Below are positions 18,146-26,552 of a stretch of DNA of 64,000 nucleotides, in pieces; the first letter of the stretch is position 1, and each line of letters begins with the position of its first letter. Location of the stretch: positions 2,356,001-2,420,000 of the forward strand of contig NC_003552.1 of assembly GCF_000007345.1 (NCBI RefSeq), written 5' to 3'. The position numbers and the translations under genes are program-made. Under the pieces are notes generated by a model. The model had not been told where the DNA came from, searched no databases, and saw only the letters and a list, made by a program, of their open reading frames with translations. Source of the stretch: Methanosarcina acetivorans C2A. GTDB lineage: Archaea; Halobacteriota; Methanosarcinia; Methanosarcinales; Methanosarcinaceae.

Positions 18146-18718
18146 ATGAAAGATACTTCCGAGAAGGTTTATCAGCTAAAACTTTCCATGAAAGGCATTG
18201 TCCCTCAGATCTGGCGGCGAATCCAGGTGCCGGAAAACTATACCTTCTTTGACCTTCATAATGCTATCCAGGCTGTAATGAATTGGGACGACTACCATTT
18301 GCACGAATTCGAAATGAAAAATCCCAAGACAGGAGTGCCTGTAAAAATTGGGGCTGAAGATGAAGGTTACGAACATTTCAGCGACACGTTGCTGCTTGTG
18401 CCCGAGGAGAAAGTTAAACTCTCTAAATTATTCACACTGGAAAACAAGAATGCTCTGTATACATACGATTTTGGGGACGACTTGCAGGTAAAGATCCGGC
18501 TTGAAAAAATCCTTCCAGGAAAAGAAGGAATGAAATATCCTGTCTGCACTGCCGGAAAAAGAGCAGCTGTTCCTGAAGACATTGGGGGGATCTGGGGCTA
18601 TGCAGATATGCTGGAGATCCTGAAGGATCCGGAACATGAAAAATATGAAGATGCTGTGGAATGGCTGGGGGAAGATTTTGACCCCGAGTACTTTGACCCA
18701 AAGGACATTTTATTCTGA
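18146..18718 (+). CDS. pRiA4b ORF-3 family protein, copy 1
   Basis: This 190-residue protein matches the plasmid pRiA4b ORF-3-like family. Visible signatures are VYQLKLSMKGIVPQIWRRIQ near residues 7-26, TFFDLHNAIQAVMNW near 33-47, HLHEFE near 50-55, LYTYDFGDDLQVKIRLE near 104-120 and the acidic C-terminal segment with CTAGKRAAVPEDIGG near 134-148. The biochemical role of the family is unknown; it is common on plasmids and in mobile regions. A close paralogue lies at 20742. Confidence 0.9.
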   Translation: MKDTSEKVYQLKLSMKGIVPQIWRRIQVPENYTFFDLHNAIQAVMNWDDYHLHEFEMKNPKTGVPVKIGAEDEGYEHFSDTLLLVPEEKVKLSKLFTLENKNALYTYDFGDDLQVKIRLEKILPGKEGMKYPVCTAGKRAAVPEDIGGIWGYADMLEILKDPEHEKYEDAVEWLGEDFDPEYFDPKDILF

Positions 18719-18817
18719 AGCCGAGAACTTCGAAGCCTCCAATAAAAATATATGTCTCTAAAATAGAAAAAATGTCGATTCTGAATTAATCCTCAAAAAA
18801 CAAGGGAACTAACCAAA

Positions 18818-19708
18818 ATGTCAAAGAAAATTGGTAGAAATGATCCGTGTCCATGTGGCTCAGGCAAGAAATATAAACATTGTTGTTTAGGTAACAAGGG
18901 AGCCACTATAAATCGAACCACTTCAAAATCCGAAAAACCAGTTGTTAGTCGGTTAGCCATTATGAGATTTGAACAGAAATTACAGGATAAGCCCGAAGAA
19001 TTGGAAAAAATTGGCAAGGAAATTGAAAAATACTCTGATGATAAGGATATAAACTTCAAAGATTTCATTCTAAGAAGCTGGAACCTGAATAAAGTAAGAG
19101 ATATGAGCACTTCGGAAATAATTGAAAAATTGGAGTCAATGAATATCGATTTCGAAATAGAACGTTTCAAAAAACAGGCTCGAAATTATATCTCCGCAAT
19201 TCAGTTAGCAGAAGATCATTATTTCACACAGAATTTCCAGGCGCCAGACCAGGAAGAAGATTTCATCTGGTTGGCAATAATAGAATTATGGAACCGGATA
19301 ATCCCAGAAAAATGGAATATGGAAATGATTGATGATTTAATTCAAGAAGGCTATGAAGACATTGAAAAACGGAATTACGGGGATGGGATGGAAAAGTGGG
19401 AAAAAGCGTGGAACATGATAATGAGTATTGTTCCCCCTCATATAAAATCTGTTAAGGATGCTGATAAATTCATTTCCGGTCTAACACAAAGTATTTTTAA
19501 TTGGTGTCAGGATTTTGAAATGGAGTTAGCTAACGCAGCGGTGGAAGATAACTCCTTTTATTTGAAGAGGATAAAATACTGCCAGGATTTCTGCCGGATT
19601 TTACCTCATTCAGACGAGTCAATAATAAGAAATATGATCAGAGCAGAAGCTGAATCATATGCAGAGCTTGGGGATATGGAAACAGCAAAAAAACTATTAC
19701 AGGGATAA
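18818..19708 (+). CDS. SEC-C motif protein
   Basis: The 296-residue protein begins with a SEC-C zinc-binding motif at residues 5-24: GRNDPCPCGSGKKYKHCC, with Cys-X-Cys and Cys-Cys ligands. The motif is best known from the SecA C-terminus and is widespread as a metal-binding module. The rest is helical and charged, with a TPR-like C-terminal end (AYAELGDMETAKKLLQ). I recognise no catalytic domain. It lies between two pRiA4b ORF-3 copies, on the same strand and 99 bases after the first, so it may share their transcript. Confidence 0.85.
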   Translation: MSKKIGRNDPCPCGSGKKYKHCCLGNKGATINRTTSKSEKPVVSRLAIMRFEQKLQDKPEELEKIGKEIEKYSDDKDINFKDFILRSWNLNKVRDMSTSEIIEKLESMNIDFEIERFKKQARNYISAIQLAEDHYFTQNFQAPDQEEDFIWLAIIELWNRIIPEKWNMEMIDDLIQEGYEDIEKRNYGDGMEKWEKAWNMIMSIVPPHIKSVKDADKFISGLTQSIFNWCQDFEMELANAAVEDNSFYLKRIKYCQDFCRILPHSDESIIRNMIRAEAESYAELGDMETAKKLLQG

Positions 19709-19752
19709 ATTAAGTGGTTTCCGAACAATTTCTGCGGTTATTTCTGCGGTTA

Positions 19753-20100
19753 TTACTCCACTTTCTTTGCTGAAAAGGTAGAACTATCTCCACGATGAAG
19801 CCTGAACTCGCCTTCGAGTTCATCGTTTTTTCTTATCCTGACCCAGCCAAAACCAGAGAAAGGGTCGCACTCGTCATTTCCTTCCCAGGTGAATTCAAAT
19901 CTTGTGCCTTCAACGTAATTAACGATCCTTCCATCTATTTCACCGCAAACCAGACCAAATTGAAAAAACCCGAGGTTGTCCGGTTTAATCTCAATATAAG
20001 CCTGAACGTCCATATTGAAATAGTCCTCATCCCATAGTTCCATCTTATAAATGTGCCATGTCCCTATGAAGTCCGTATCTTTGACTTTACTCTCCTGCAT
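19753..20100 (-). CDS. conserved hypothetical, lipocalin-like
   Basis: This 115-residue protein starts MQESKVKDTDFIGTWHIYKM. The G-T/S-W opening and the alternating beta pattern (FQFGLVCGEIDGR, FEFTWEGNDECDP, GWVRIRKNDELEGEFRLHRG) resemble small lipocalin or calycin-like beta barrels. The function is unknown. It is the only minus-strand gene between the pRiA4b copies and is divergent from the gene at 20203. Confidence 0.65.
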   Translation of the reverse strand: MQESKVKDTDFIGTWHIYKMELWDEDYFNMDVQAYIEIKPDNLGFFQFGLVCGEIDGRIVNYVEGTRFEFTWEGNDECDPFSGFGWVRIRKNDELEGEFRLHRGDSSTFSAKKVE

Positions 20101-20202
20101 GATAAGTACGATACAATACCATGAATTTGAAGTTTTCTGAGATCCGCTAAAAAAATCTTTATTATGAAAAGTAATTTCCGGATATTATACATATGAGATT
20201 CC

Positions 20203-20616
20203 ATGAAAAGAGGACAAAAAGCGTGGACTTTTCGTCCACAAAAATCTCCAAAACCCAAGGTGCCGGAAAATGTAAAGGTAGAAGTGGAAACAAAGGCGAA
20301 TGAACTTGTCGAATCGTTTCTAAAGCCAGAATACATCGAGCCTCCGCCTGAGGACACGCGTTTCAACTATGTAGTGGACATTTATACGAAGTGGTACCGG
20401 AGTTCCTTCTACTTCTGTGCGAAGTACGCTTGCCCAGGCCCAAATGCCATATCCCCATTTTTTGAAACAAAGTTTGCCCGCATGGAATATGCTGGAGATG
20501 GCTTTTTCAATCTTTCATACATGAGGCACACGAAGAAGTGGTTTGAAATTTTTAAAGGCCTATCCGTAGATGAATGTTTAGAGACGATCAGGGATTTTCC
20601 TCACTTCATGCCATAA
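20203..20616 (+). CDS. conserved hypothetical protein, 137 aa
   Basis: The product opens with a basic segment (KRGQKAWTFRPQKSPKPKVP), has FNYVVDIYTKWYRSSFYFCA then KYACPGP near residues 58-85, and a FMRH-like segment LSYMRHTKKW near 106-115. I recall similar proteins of this length in other archaea and bacteria, none of known function. The high share of aromatic residues suggests a compact beta-rich fold. It lies just before the second pRiA4b copy. Confidence 0.65.
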   Translation: MKRGQKAWTFRPQKSPKPKVPENVKVEVETKANELVESFLKPEYIEPPPEDTRFNYVVDIYTKWYRSSFYFCAKYACPGPNAISPFFETKFARMEYAGDGFFNLSYMRHTKKWFEIFKGLSVDECLETIRDFPHFMP

Positions 20617-20741
20617 AGGAAACAAAATCACCTTTTTATCGGCAAAGAGCCTTTTTACCCGCATATTACCTATATTTCGGACAAAAAGACCCCAAAAACT
20701 AAAATAGAGAGAATCAGATAATCGTTTCTGGTGAATATTCT

Positions 20742-21314
20742 ATGAAAAAGACCTTCGAGAAAGTTTACCAGTTAAAACTTTCCATGAAAGGCATTACCCC
20801 TCAGATCTGGCGACGTATCCAGGTACCGGAAAATTATACCTTCCTTGACCTTCACGATGCTATCCAGGACGTAATGGACTGGGAAGATTACCACCTGCAC
20901 GAATTCGAAATGCCAAACCCGAAGACAGGAGTGCTGGATAAAATCGGAACTGAAGGCGACGATTTTGAAGCCTTCGTGGAGCCTCTTGTCCCGGAAAAGA
21001 AAGCAAAAATCTCCAATTATTTCACGCCGGAAAATAAGGATGCTCTGTACACCTACGATTTCGGGGACAACTGGCAGGTAAAAGTCCGGCTTGAAAAAAT
21101 CCTCCCGCGAGAAGAAGGGGTAGATTATCCCATCTGTACTGCGGGAAAAAGAGCCGCTGTCCCGGAAGACATAGGAGGGATATGGGGCTATGAAGATATG
21201 CTGGAGATCCTGAAGAACCCGGAACATGAGGAATACGAAGATACTGTAACATGGCTGGGAGAAGACTTTGACCCCGAAGACTTTGACCCGAAAGACGTTT
21301 CGTTCCGAAAATGA
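20742..21314 (+). CDS. pRiA4b ORF-3 family protein, copy 2
   Basis: This is a close paralogue (190 residues) of the protein at 18146, collinear over its whole length: VYQLKLSMKGITPQIWRRIQ, TFLDLHDAIQDVMDWEDYHL, LYTYDFGDNWQVKVRLE and CTAGKRAAVPEDIGG. The main differences lie between residues 60 and 100. The upstream 65 bases are also shared, so gene and promoter were copied together, leaving the SEC-C and hypothetical genes between them. The function is unknown. Confidence 0.9.
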   Translation: MKKTFEKVYQLKLSMKGITPQIWRRIQVPENYTFLDLHDAIQDVMDWEDYHLHEFEMPNPKTGVLDKIGTEGDDFEAFVEPLVPEKKAKISNYFTPENKDALYTYDFGDNWQVKVRLEKILPREEGVDYPICTAGKRAAVPEDIGGIWGYEDMLEILKNPEHEEYEDTVTWLGEDFDPEDFDPKDVSFRK

Positions 21315-21881
21315 AAAATTTCAAGTTTAAACTTTCAAAAGGCTTTAGATGTAAAAATACACTTACAGAGATGCATTGTTTTCATACAGAGATGCATTGT
21401 TTTCATACAGAGATGCATTGTTTTCATGGAAAAGGTCTTAAAATGCATTTTTGACTGGGCCAGAGTTTTCAATCCAGCCCCGTAATCGCCCATAATTCCT
21501 TTTTCCTTTTTCTTTTCTGTTTTCCTTTTCCTTTTCCTTTTTCTAACCTTTTACCAATTTTAGCTTCCTTATTCTTTTTTTCAAAGTCCAGGTATCGGAT
21601 ATAAGATATCCTTTCATTTCACAGCATAGGGATTCCATAGTACGCACTCTGGCTATACCAGAGACAGAGTTTGCAAATTCGTAGCAAGATTTACTGGACA
21701 CGGACTGAAACTTGAATACATTTTATTCAAAGTCTATCGATAACCGGCCAAATGAATTATTAACTATTACCGTCTAATTAAAGAAATTATATAAATGTTT
21801 GTATAAAAATTAAGAAAGTATGCGTATCGGATAGATGAGAAGAGGTTTCGAGTCAGATAGATACTCTCCGGTTTAAAAACG
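21315..21881. other. intergenic region with tandem repeat and pyrimidine tract
   Basis: The region contains a 21-base unit repeated three times in a row at 21364-21426 (tacagagatgcattgttttca is the unit, given here as tacagagatgc plus attgttttca). It also has a long pyrimidine tract at 21498-21550 and a degenerate solitary CRISPR repeat at 21677-21711. No gene was seen. Confidence 0.7.
21677..21711 (+). repeat. solitary degenerate CRISPR repeat
   Basis: Thirty-five bases starting attcgtagcaagat and ending ggactgaaac align with the 37-base repeat with several substitutions and a two-base shortening. There is no partner repeat. Like the remnant at 14713, it suggests that array DNA once extended into the cargo between the two arrays. 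Confidence 0.7.
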
Positions 21882-21890
21882 GTGTTCAGA

Positions 21891-22403
21891 ATGCCCAATG
21901 GAAAAACTCACACAAAAATAAACATCATATTGCTGTTTGGTATATTGCTAGGTTTACATACGCACTATATAAAATCGCATATTCCGCTGGAATATCTTGA
22001 ATTTGACACTATTGCAATATTTTCGTTTGCACTCCTATTCGGAACATATTATCTCAGTCCCGACCTTGATACCAAAAGCGAACCCTTCAAAAGGTGGGGA
22101 ATCCTCAAATACATCTGGTGGCCTTATCAAAAAATATTCAAGCACCGTGGAAAACTTCACCATCCGTTATCAGGCCCCATCATAATCATTTCAACTGTAA
22201 GTTTATTCATCATAGCGCCTGTTGTCAAGTTTTTCGACCTCGACATAACTCAAATCCCGACAAGATATTTGATTTCATTATTAGCCGGAATTGTTGTCTC
22301 TATTGAAGCACATATAGTGTCGGATATGATATACACCAAAGTAAAAACAAAATCCACGAGAATAAAAAAGAAACTGAAAAGTGTTCACACCAGCAGGTCG
22401 TAA
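21891..22403 (+). CDS. DUF2227 membrane-associated metal-binding protein
   Basis: The 170-residue protein matches DUF2227: it starts MPNGKTHTKIN with the conserved His, then has LSPDLDTKSEP near residues 57-67, a WWPYQKIFKHRGKLHHP segment near 79-95, and a later HIVSD. These His/Asp positions are the presumed metal ligands, as in YdjM/LexA-regulated membrane hydrolase relatives. Three hydrophobic segments suggest a membrane protein. I prefer the ATG at 21891 over the GTG at 21882 because family members begin MPxGKxH. Confidence 0.8.
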   Translation: MPNGKTHTKINIILLFGILLGLHTHYIKSHIPLEYLEFDTIAIFSFALLFGTYYLSPDLDTKSEPFKRWGILKYIWWPYQKIFKHRGKLHHPLSGPIIIISTVSLFIIAPVVKFFDLDITQIPTRYLISLLAGIVVSIEAHIVSDMIYTKVKTKSTRIKKKLKSVHTSRS

Positions 22404-22434
22404 AAACAGAATAAACCAGCTGTCAATTCATTTT

Positions 22435-22515
22435 CAATGAATTATCTGCCGCTGATCTTTATGTACTCTAATGTAACAGGGAGATCAGCGGAAAAAGTCA
22501 AGAAATATATATGAA
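22435..22515 (+). repeat. stem-loop direct repeat, left copy
   Basis: This block contains a perfect 10-base inverted repeat (ccgctgatct at 22449-22458, agatcagcgg at 22482-22491) around a 23-base loop. A matching block lies at 26309-26395. The two direct copies bracket CRISPR array 2 and cas6. The intervening DNA carries no stem-loop of this type except a half arm near 26210. Confidence 0.8.
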
Positions 22516-22574
22516 AACATCTTAACTCCTAGTAAATACATTGATTGCTTTCCCCGAATATCTGCGTTTAAGAA

Positions 22575-22683
22575 GTTTTTCTTGTATTTATAAAGGGTTT
22601 GATAATTTTCCAGCAAGAATTCAGGTCCCAAAAAAGAGGTGATTTTAGGCCTTTTCTGGCGTAATAACGGAAATTTTTGCCCT
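22575..22683 (+). promoter_or_regulatory. CRISPR leader of array 2
   Basis: This 109-base leader abuts the first repeat of array 2 and is collinear without gaps with 13109-13217. The TATA-like segment tatttataaag is unchanged, and most differences fall in the hairpin area and near the end. It should drive plus-strand transcription and, if an adaptation complex exists elsewhere, guide new spacer insertion here. Confidence 0.85.
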
Positions 22684-25265
22684 ATTCGCGAGCAAGATCC
22701 ACTAAAACAAGGATTGAAACCAAACCATTGCTTCTCTCCTTATTATGTGTATCAGGATTCGCGAGCAAGATCCACTAAAACAAGGATTGAAACAAAGATC
22801 TTATTTTGCCTAAAGGAATGTACTATCAAATTCGCGAGCAAGATCCACTAAAACAAGGATTGAAACCCCGGCAACATATCCAGTTGTTGTAGATTTTTGA
22901 GTATTCGCGAGCAAGATCCACTAAAACAAGGATTGAAACCTCCTTCGGGGCCTGTTGCGTACGACTTGAAATCCTTATTCGCGAGCAAGATCCACTAAAA
23001 CAAGGATTGAAACAAAATTGAGCAATATAAATAAAATTGATATGTTTTATTCGCGAGCAAGATCCACTAAAACAAGGATTGAAACCCAGCCGTTTGTCTT
23101 CTGTTTTCAAACCATATTTTTATTCGCGAGCAAGATCCACTAAGAGCCTATCCGAAAAGTGTTGTGACCTACTGTAACTTACCATTAGCAATATACAAAA
23201 CCGAAGAAGATGCCCTACTATTATAGACCTGCTGTAACTTTTCGATCGCATTACCGACTTTTCGGATAGGCACTAAAACAAGGATTGAAACCAAGCTTGA
23301 AGTAGATCCAAACCACGAAGCGTATATATTCGCGAGCAAGATCCACTAAAACAAGGATTGAAACTCCGGAACTGGAAACCGTGTAATGGTAACCGATGAC
23401 TAATTCGCGAGCAAGATCCACTAAAACAAGGATTGAAACTCCTCGATTTGATCACAGCATTTCTTAACGTGATACATTCGCGAGCAAGATCCACTAAAAC
23501 AAGGATTGAAACTAATCAAGCTCTTTTTGAGCCTGGTTCCCGGGTTCGAATATTCGCGAGCAAGATCCACTAAAACAAGGATTGAAACATCTCTCAGGTT
23601 GGGATGATATCGCCGAAATACGGTATTCGCGAGCAAGATCCACTAAAACAAGGATTGAAACTTACAACAGGGCTATGAAAAACACTTTGTACAGAAAGTA
23701 TTCGCGAGCAAGATCCACTAAAACAAGGATTGAAACCTGAAGGCTTTCCCGGTAATCCCGAATTCAGCGTATTCGCGAGCAAGATCCACTAAAACAAGGA
23801 TTGAAACATATAAGCGTCTTTTCCTGTGTATGTGATCCACTTTATTCGCGAGCAAGATCCACTAAAACAAGGATTGAAACCCTTGTTGGTAATTAGTACA
23901 ATGTTACCAGTATCAGATTCGCGAGCAAGATCCACTAAAACAAGGATTGAAACATTCCTCCAACTGCTTTTTTAGCTGGTCTTCTGGAACTATTCGCGAG
24001 CAAGATCCACTAAAACAAGGATTGAAACACTCTAAAAGAAGAGCTTAATGAACTACGTATAGAAATTCGCGAGCAAGATCCACTAAAACAAGGATTGAAA
24101 CTACCCAACTGTTCAAATTTCAAAGCCACTACGTGAATTCGCGAGCAAGATCCACTAAAACAAGGATTGAAACATATGCGTTCCTGGCTTCTATAACCTC
24201 ATCAGTCAGGATTCGCGAGCAAGATCCACTAAAACAAGGATTGAAACTATCTGGTGTTACAGGGGCTATAATTGATGTGAAAAAAATTCGCGAGCAAGAT
24301 CCACTAAAACAAGGATTGAAACAAAGATTCCAGACGGCACCATTGAATGTGTCGAAGTATTCGCGAGCAAGATCCACTAAAACAAGGATTGAAACCAATG
24401 TTTTTGTATTTTATCACGGTCTCACCAGTAAATTCGCGAGCAAGATCCACTAAAACAAGGATTGAAACTCTTTTTGGAGGCTACAGGAATTACTACGGAC
24501 ACCATTCGCGAGCAAGATCCACTAAAACAAGGATTGAAACTTATATTTCGACGCAAATCACGAAATATGATAAGATTCGCGAGCAAGATCCACTAAAACA
24601 AGGATTGAAACAAAATTGCTGTAATGTTCCGCAATCCTCATTATTAATTCGCGAGCAAGATCCACTAAAACAAGGATTGAAACATTTAGATTTTGAGAGG
24701 ATGGTAAGGCACAAATCTGCATTCGCGAGCAAGATCCACTAAAACAAGGATTGAAACTTTTAGGATCCTGTAACAACTCTGCACGCTTCATAATTCGCGA
24801 GCAAGATCCACTAAAACAAGGATTGAAACAAAGATTGAATGGGTATTCAGAATGAACTTCTTCCCATTCGCGAGCAAGATCCACTAAAACAAGGATTGAA
24901 ACCTTACATGGTAGGGATATTAGCAGAGAATGATAAATTCGCGAGCAAGATCCACTAAAACAAGGATTGAAACTGATGGACATTAATATTTTGACAGTTG
25001 TCAAGCCTCACCGAATTCGCGAGCAAGATCCACTAAAACAAGGATTGAAACTGTAATTGAGGGAAATCATGAATCCTGACCTCTACAATTCGCGAGCAAG
25101 ATCCACTAAAACAAGGATTGAAACTCTTTACAGCAAGTTTTTCACGTTCATTCTGTATCCAATTCGCGAGCAAGATCCACTAAAACGAGGATTGAAACAA
25201 TCCTCCCTTTCCTTACGACATTTTTCCTGTTGCAAAACAGCTTCCAGCAAAATAAGGATTGAAAC
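22684..25265 (+). CRISPR. CRISPR array 2: 33 repeats plus one degenerate
   Basis: The 37-base repeats run from 22684 to 25198, begin attcgcgagcaag and end aaggattgaaac, with spacers of 34-41 bases. The seventh repeat (23122-23291) is split by a 129-bp MITE. The thirty-third (25162-25198) has one substitution. A last, diverged repeat at 25229-25265 begins gttgcaaaacag but keeps the 3' end aaggattgaaac; this resembles the second repeat type at 26441. The leader is at the left, so older spacers lie to the right, consistent with decay there. Transcription is on the plus strand, giving the crRNA tag ATTGAAAC. The adjacent cas6 and the type III-A operon are the likely partners. Confidence 0.97.
23144..23272 (+). 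mobile_element. 129-bp MITE inside a CRISPR repeat
   Basis: The element starts gagcctatccgaaaagt and ends acttttcggataggca, so its ends are inverted repeats sharing GCCTATCCGAAAAGT. It is flanked by a duplicated ctaa (23140-23143 and 23273-23276), which fits the YTAR target of IS5-group elements. It carries no gene. The same element, 129 bp and almost identical, lies in reverse orientation at 51266-51394, and a diverged copy lies at 39894-40023. Confidence 0.9.
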
Positions 25266-25339
25266 TAAAAGGCTTGAAAATCATTCATGGAAATAAGGAT
25301 CAATTTCAAAAGCTTTTTAACCGGTAATTTCTTTTTTAA

Positions 25340-25352
25340 TTTATATAATAAC
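25340..25352 (+). promoter_or_regulatory. TATA box of cas6
   Basis: The sequence ttatataataact lies about 28-40 bases before the cas6 ATG. With the usual archaeal spacing, transcription would begin at or just before the start codon, giving a nearly leaderless mRNA. Confidence 0.5.
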
Positions 25353-25379
25353 TTTTAAGCTGATTTTTTGCTGGTTAAT

Positions 25380-26051
25380 ATGAAACTAAAGACCCTCGAG
25401 ATGACCTTCAGGTCCACAAAAGAGTTTAAAGAAAATATCCTCTGCACCCGCGGTTTTTTTGCAACAAAATTCAATGAATACGTCCAGCTCCACAACCACA
25501 TAACAGACAAGCTTGTGTACAGATACCCTACAATCCAGTACAAGGTTATCAGAAACAGGCCTCTAATTCTGGGTATCAACGAAGGAATTGATGTCCTGAA
25601 GGAGATTTTTGATGACTTTGACATTGTAAAGCTTGGAGATACTGAATACGAGATTATCCAGAGATCCATGACAATCAAAAAACAGGAATTCGGGCTTTCG
25701 GACAAGATTCATTTCTATGAATTCCTCACTCCATGGTTGCCGATTAAACAGGAAAACCATGAAAAGTTCCTGCAGCTCAAAACCATGGAAGAGCAAAAAG
25801 AAATGCTCCGTAGGATCCTCACAGGCAACCTTCTTTCCATGTCAAAAGGTCTCAACTACACCGTTCCTGATCTGATCAAATGCGACCTTGACGTAAAAAT
25901 AACTAGAAGCGAATATAAAGACGTAAACTTTCTCTCCTTTTATGGGGGCTTCATGGCAAATTTTTGCATCCCCAAATACATGGGAATTGGAAAATCAGCT
26001 GCTATGGGTAAAGGTACCGTCCAAGAGATCCGTGTATACCGAGATAACTAA
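25380..26051 (+). CDS. cas6: CRISPR endoribonuclease Cas6
   Basis: The 223-residue product fits the Cas6 family that cuts pre-crRNA inside each repeat. It has two ferredoxin-like halves, an internal segment with LTGNLLSMSKGLNY, and at the C-terminus a Gly-rich loop YMGIGKSAAMGKGTVQEI near residues 199-216. The catalytic His of many Cas6 enzymes is not obvious by eye; one of the N-terminal histidines (VQLHNHIT) is a candidate. I use the ATG at 25380 rather than the TTG at 25368 because the TATA box lies too close for the longer form. It stands between array 2 and the csm operon and probably serves both arrays. Confidence 0.8.
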   Translation: MKLKTLEMTFRSTKEFKENILCTRGFFATKFNEYVQLHNHITDKLVYRYPTIQYKVIRNRPLILGINEGIDVLKEIFDDFDIVKLGDTEYEIIQRSMTIKKQEFGLSDKIHFYEFLTPWLPIKQENHEKFLQLKTMEEQKEMLRRILTGNLLSMSKGLNYTVPDLIKCDLDVKITRSEYKDVNFLSFYGGFMANFCIPKYMGIGKSAAMGKGTVQEIRVYRDN

Positions 26052-26308
26052 AATCATTCGTTCTCTTTTTCAAATTACGTTACATATATCAAATATTACT
26101 TGGATTAAACTTAGAATAAGTTAAAAGAAAACCAAGCTTAGGTGGTGTTTAGGCTACAATTCTACCCTAATGATCAGTCGGCTTGAATGCAAATAAAAAG
26201 AAATAGTTTTTTCCCGCTGATCTACCCCAAGTTCTTAAAGAAATTTACCCCAATGTACCACCATGTACGTTCTAAAAATATAATATCAACATCAGTTAGT
26301 TCATTTTC

Positions 26309-26395
26309 GAAAAATTAATATGCTGCTGATCTTTATATACCCTATTGTAACAGGGAGATCAGCGGAAAACGCTAAAAAATATGTATCAAAAAATT
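26309..26395 (+). repeat. stem-loop direct repeat, right copy
   Basis: This copy matches 22435-22515: left arm ctgctgatct (26323-26332, one change), right arm agatcagcgg (26356-26365), with a similar loop and the same following purine-rich tail. A half arm (ccgctgatct) also occurs near 26210. The pair encloses array 2 and cas6. Confidence 0.8.
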
Positions 26396-26440
26396 GCTCT
26401 ATTTTGAAAACAAAAGCATAATAGGGCTTTTTGTGACCCT

Positions 26441-26552
26441 ATTGCAAAACAGGTTCCACCAAAACAAGGATTGAAAATTTTCAGTCCCAACCATACACAT
26501 TTGTCGTCTATTATGGTTGCAAAACAGAATCCTGAAATATAAGGATTGAAAA
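26441..26552 (+). CRISPR. mini-array of a second repeat type (2 repeats)
   Basis: Two 37-base repeats at 26441-26477 and 26516-26552 surround a 38-base spacer. Both share TTGCAAAACAG at the start and AAGGATTGAAAA at the end, with variation in the middle. They resemble the last, diverged repeat of array 2 (25229-25265). The 3' end is like that of the main repeat but the 5' half is different, so this is an older or separate repeat lineage sharing the crRNA tag region. Confidence 0.7.

Noticed and set aside
22639-25296. Many open frames across the CRISPR arrays on both strands (translations repeating NPCFSGSCSR or REQDPLK).
   Set aside because: They are only translations of the CRISPR repeats in different frames; spacing and repetition are explained fully by the arrays.
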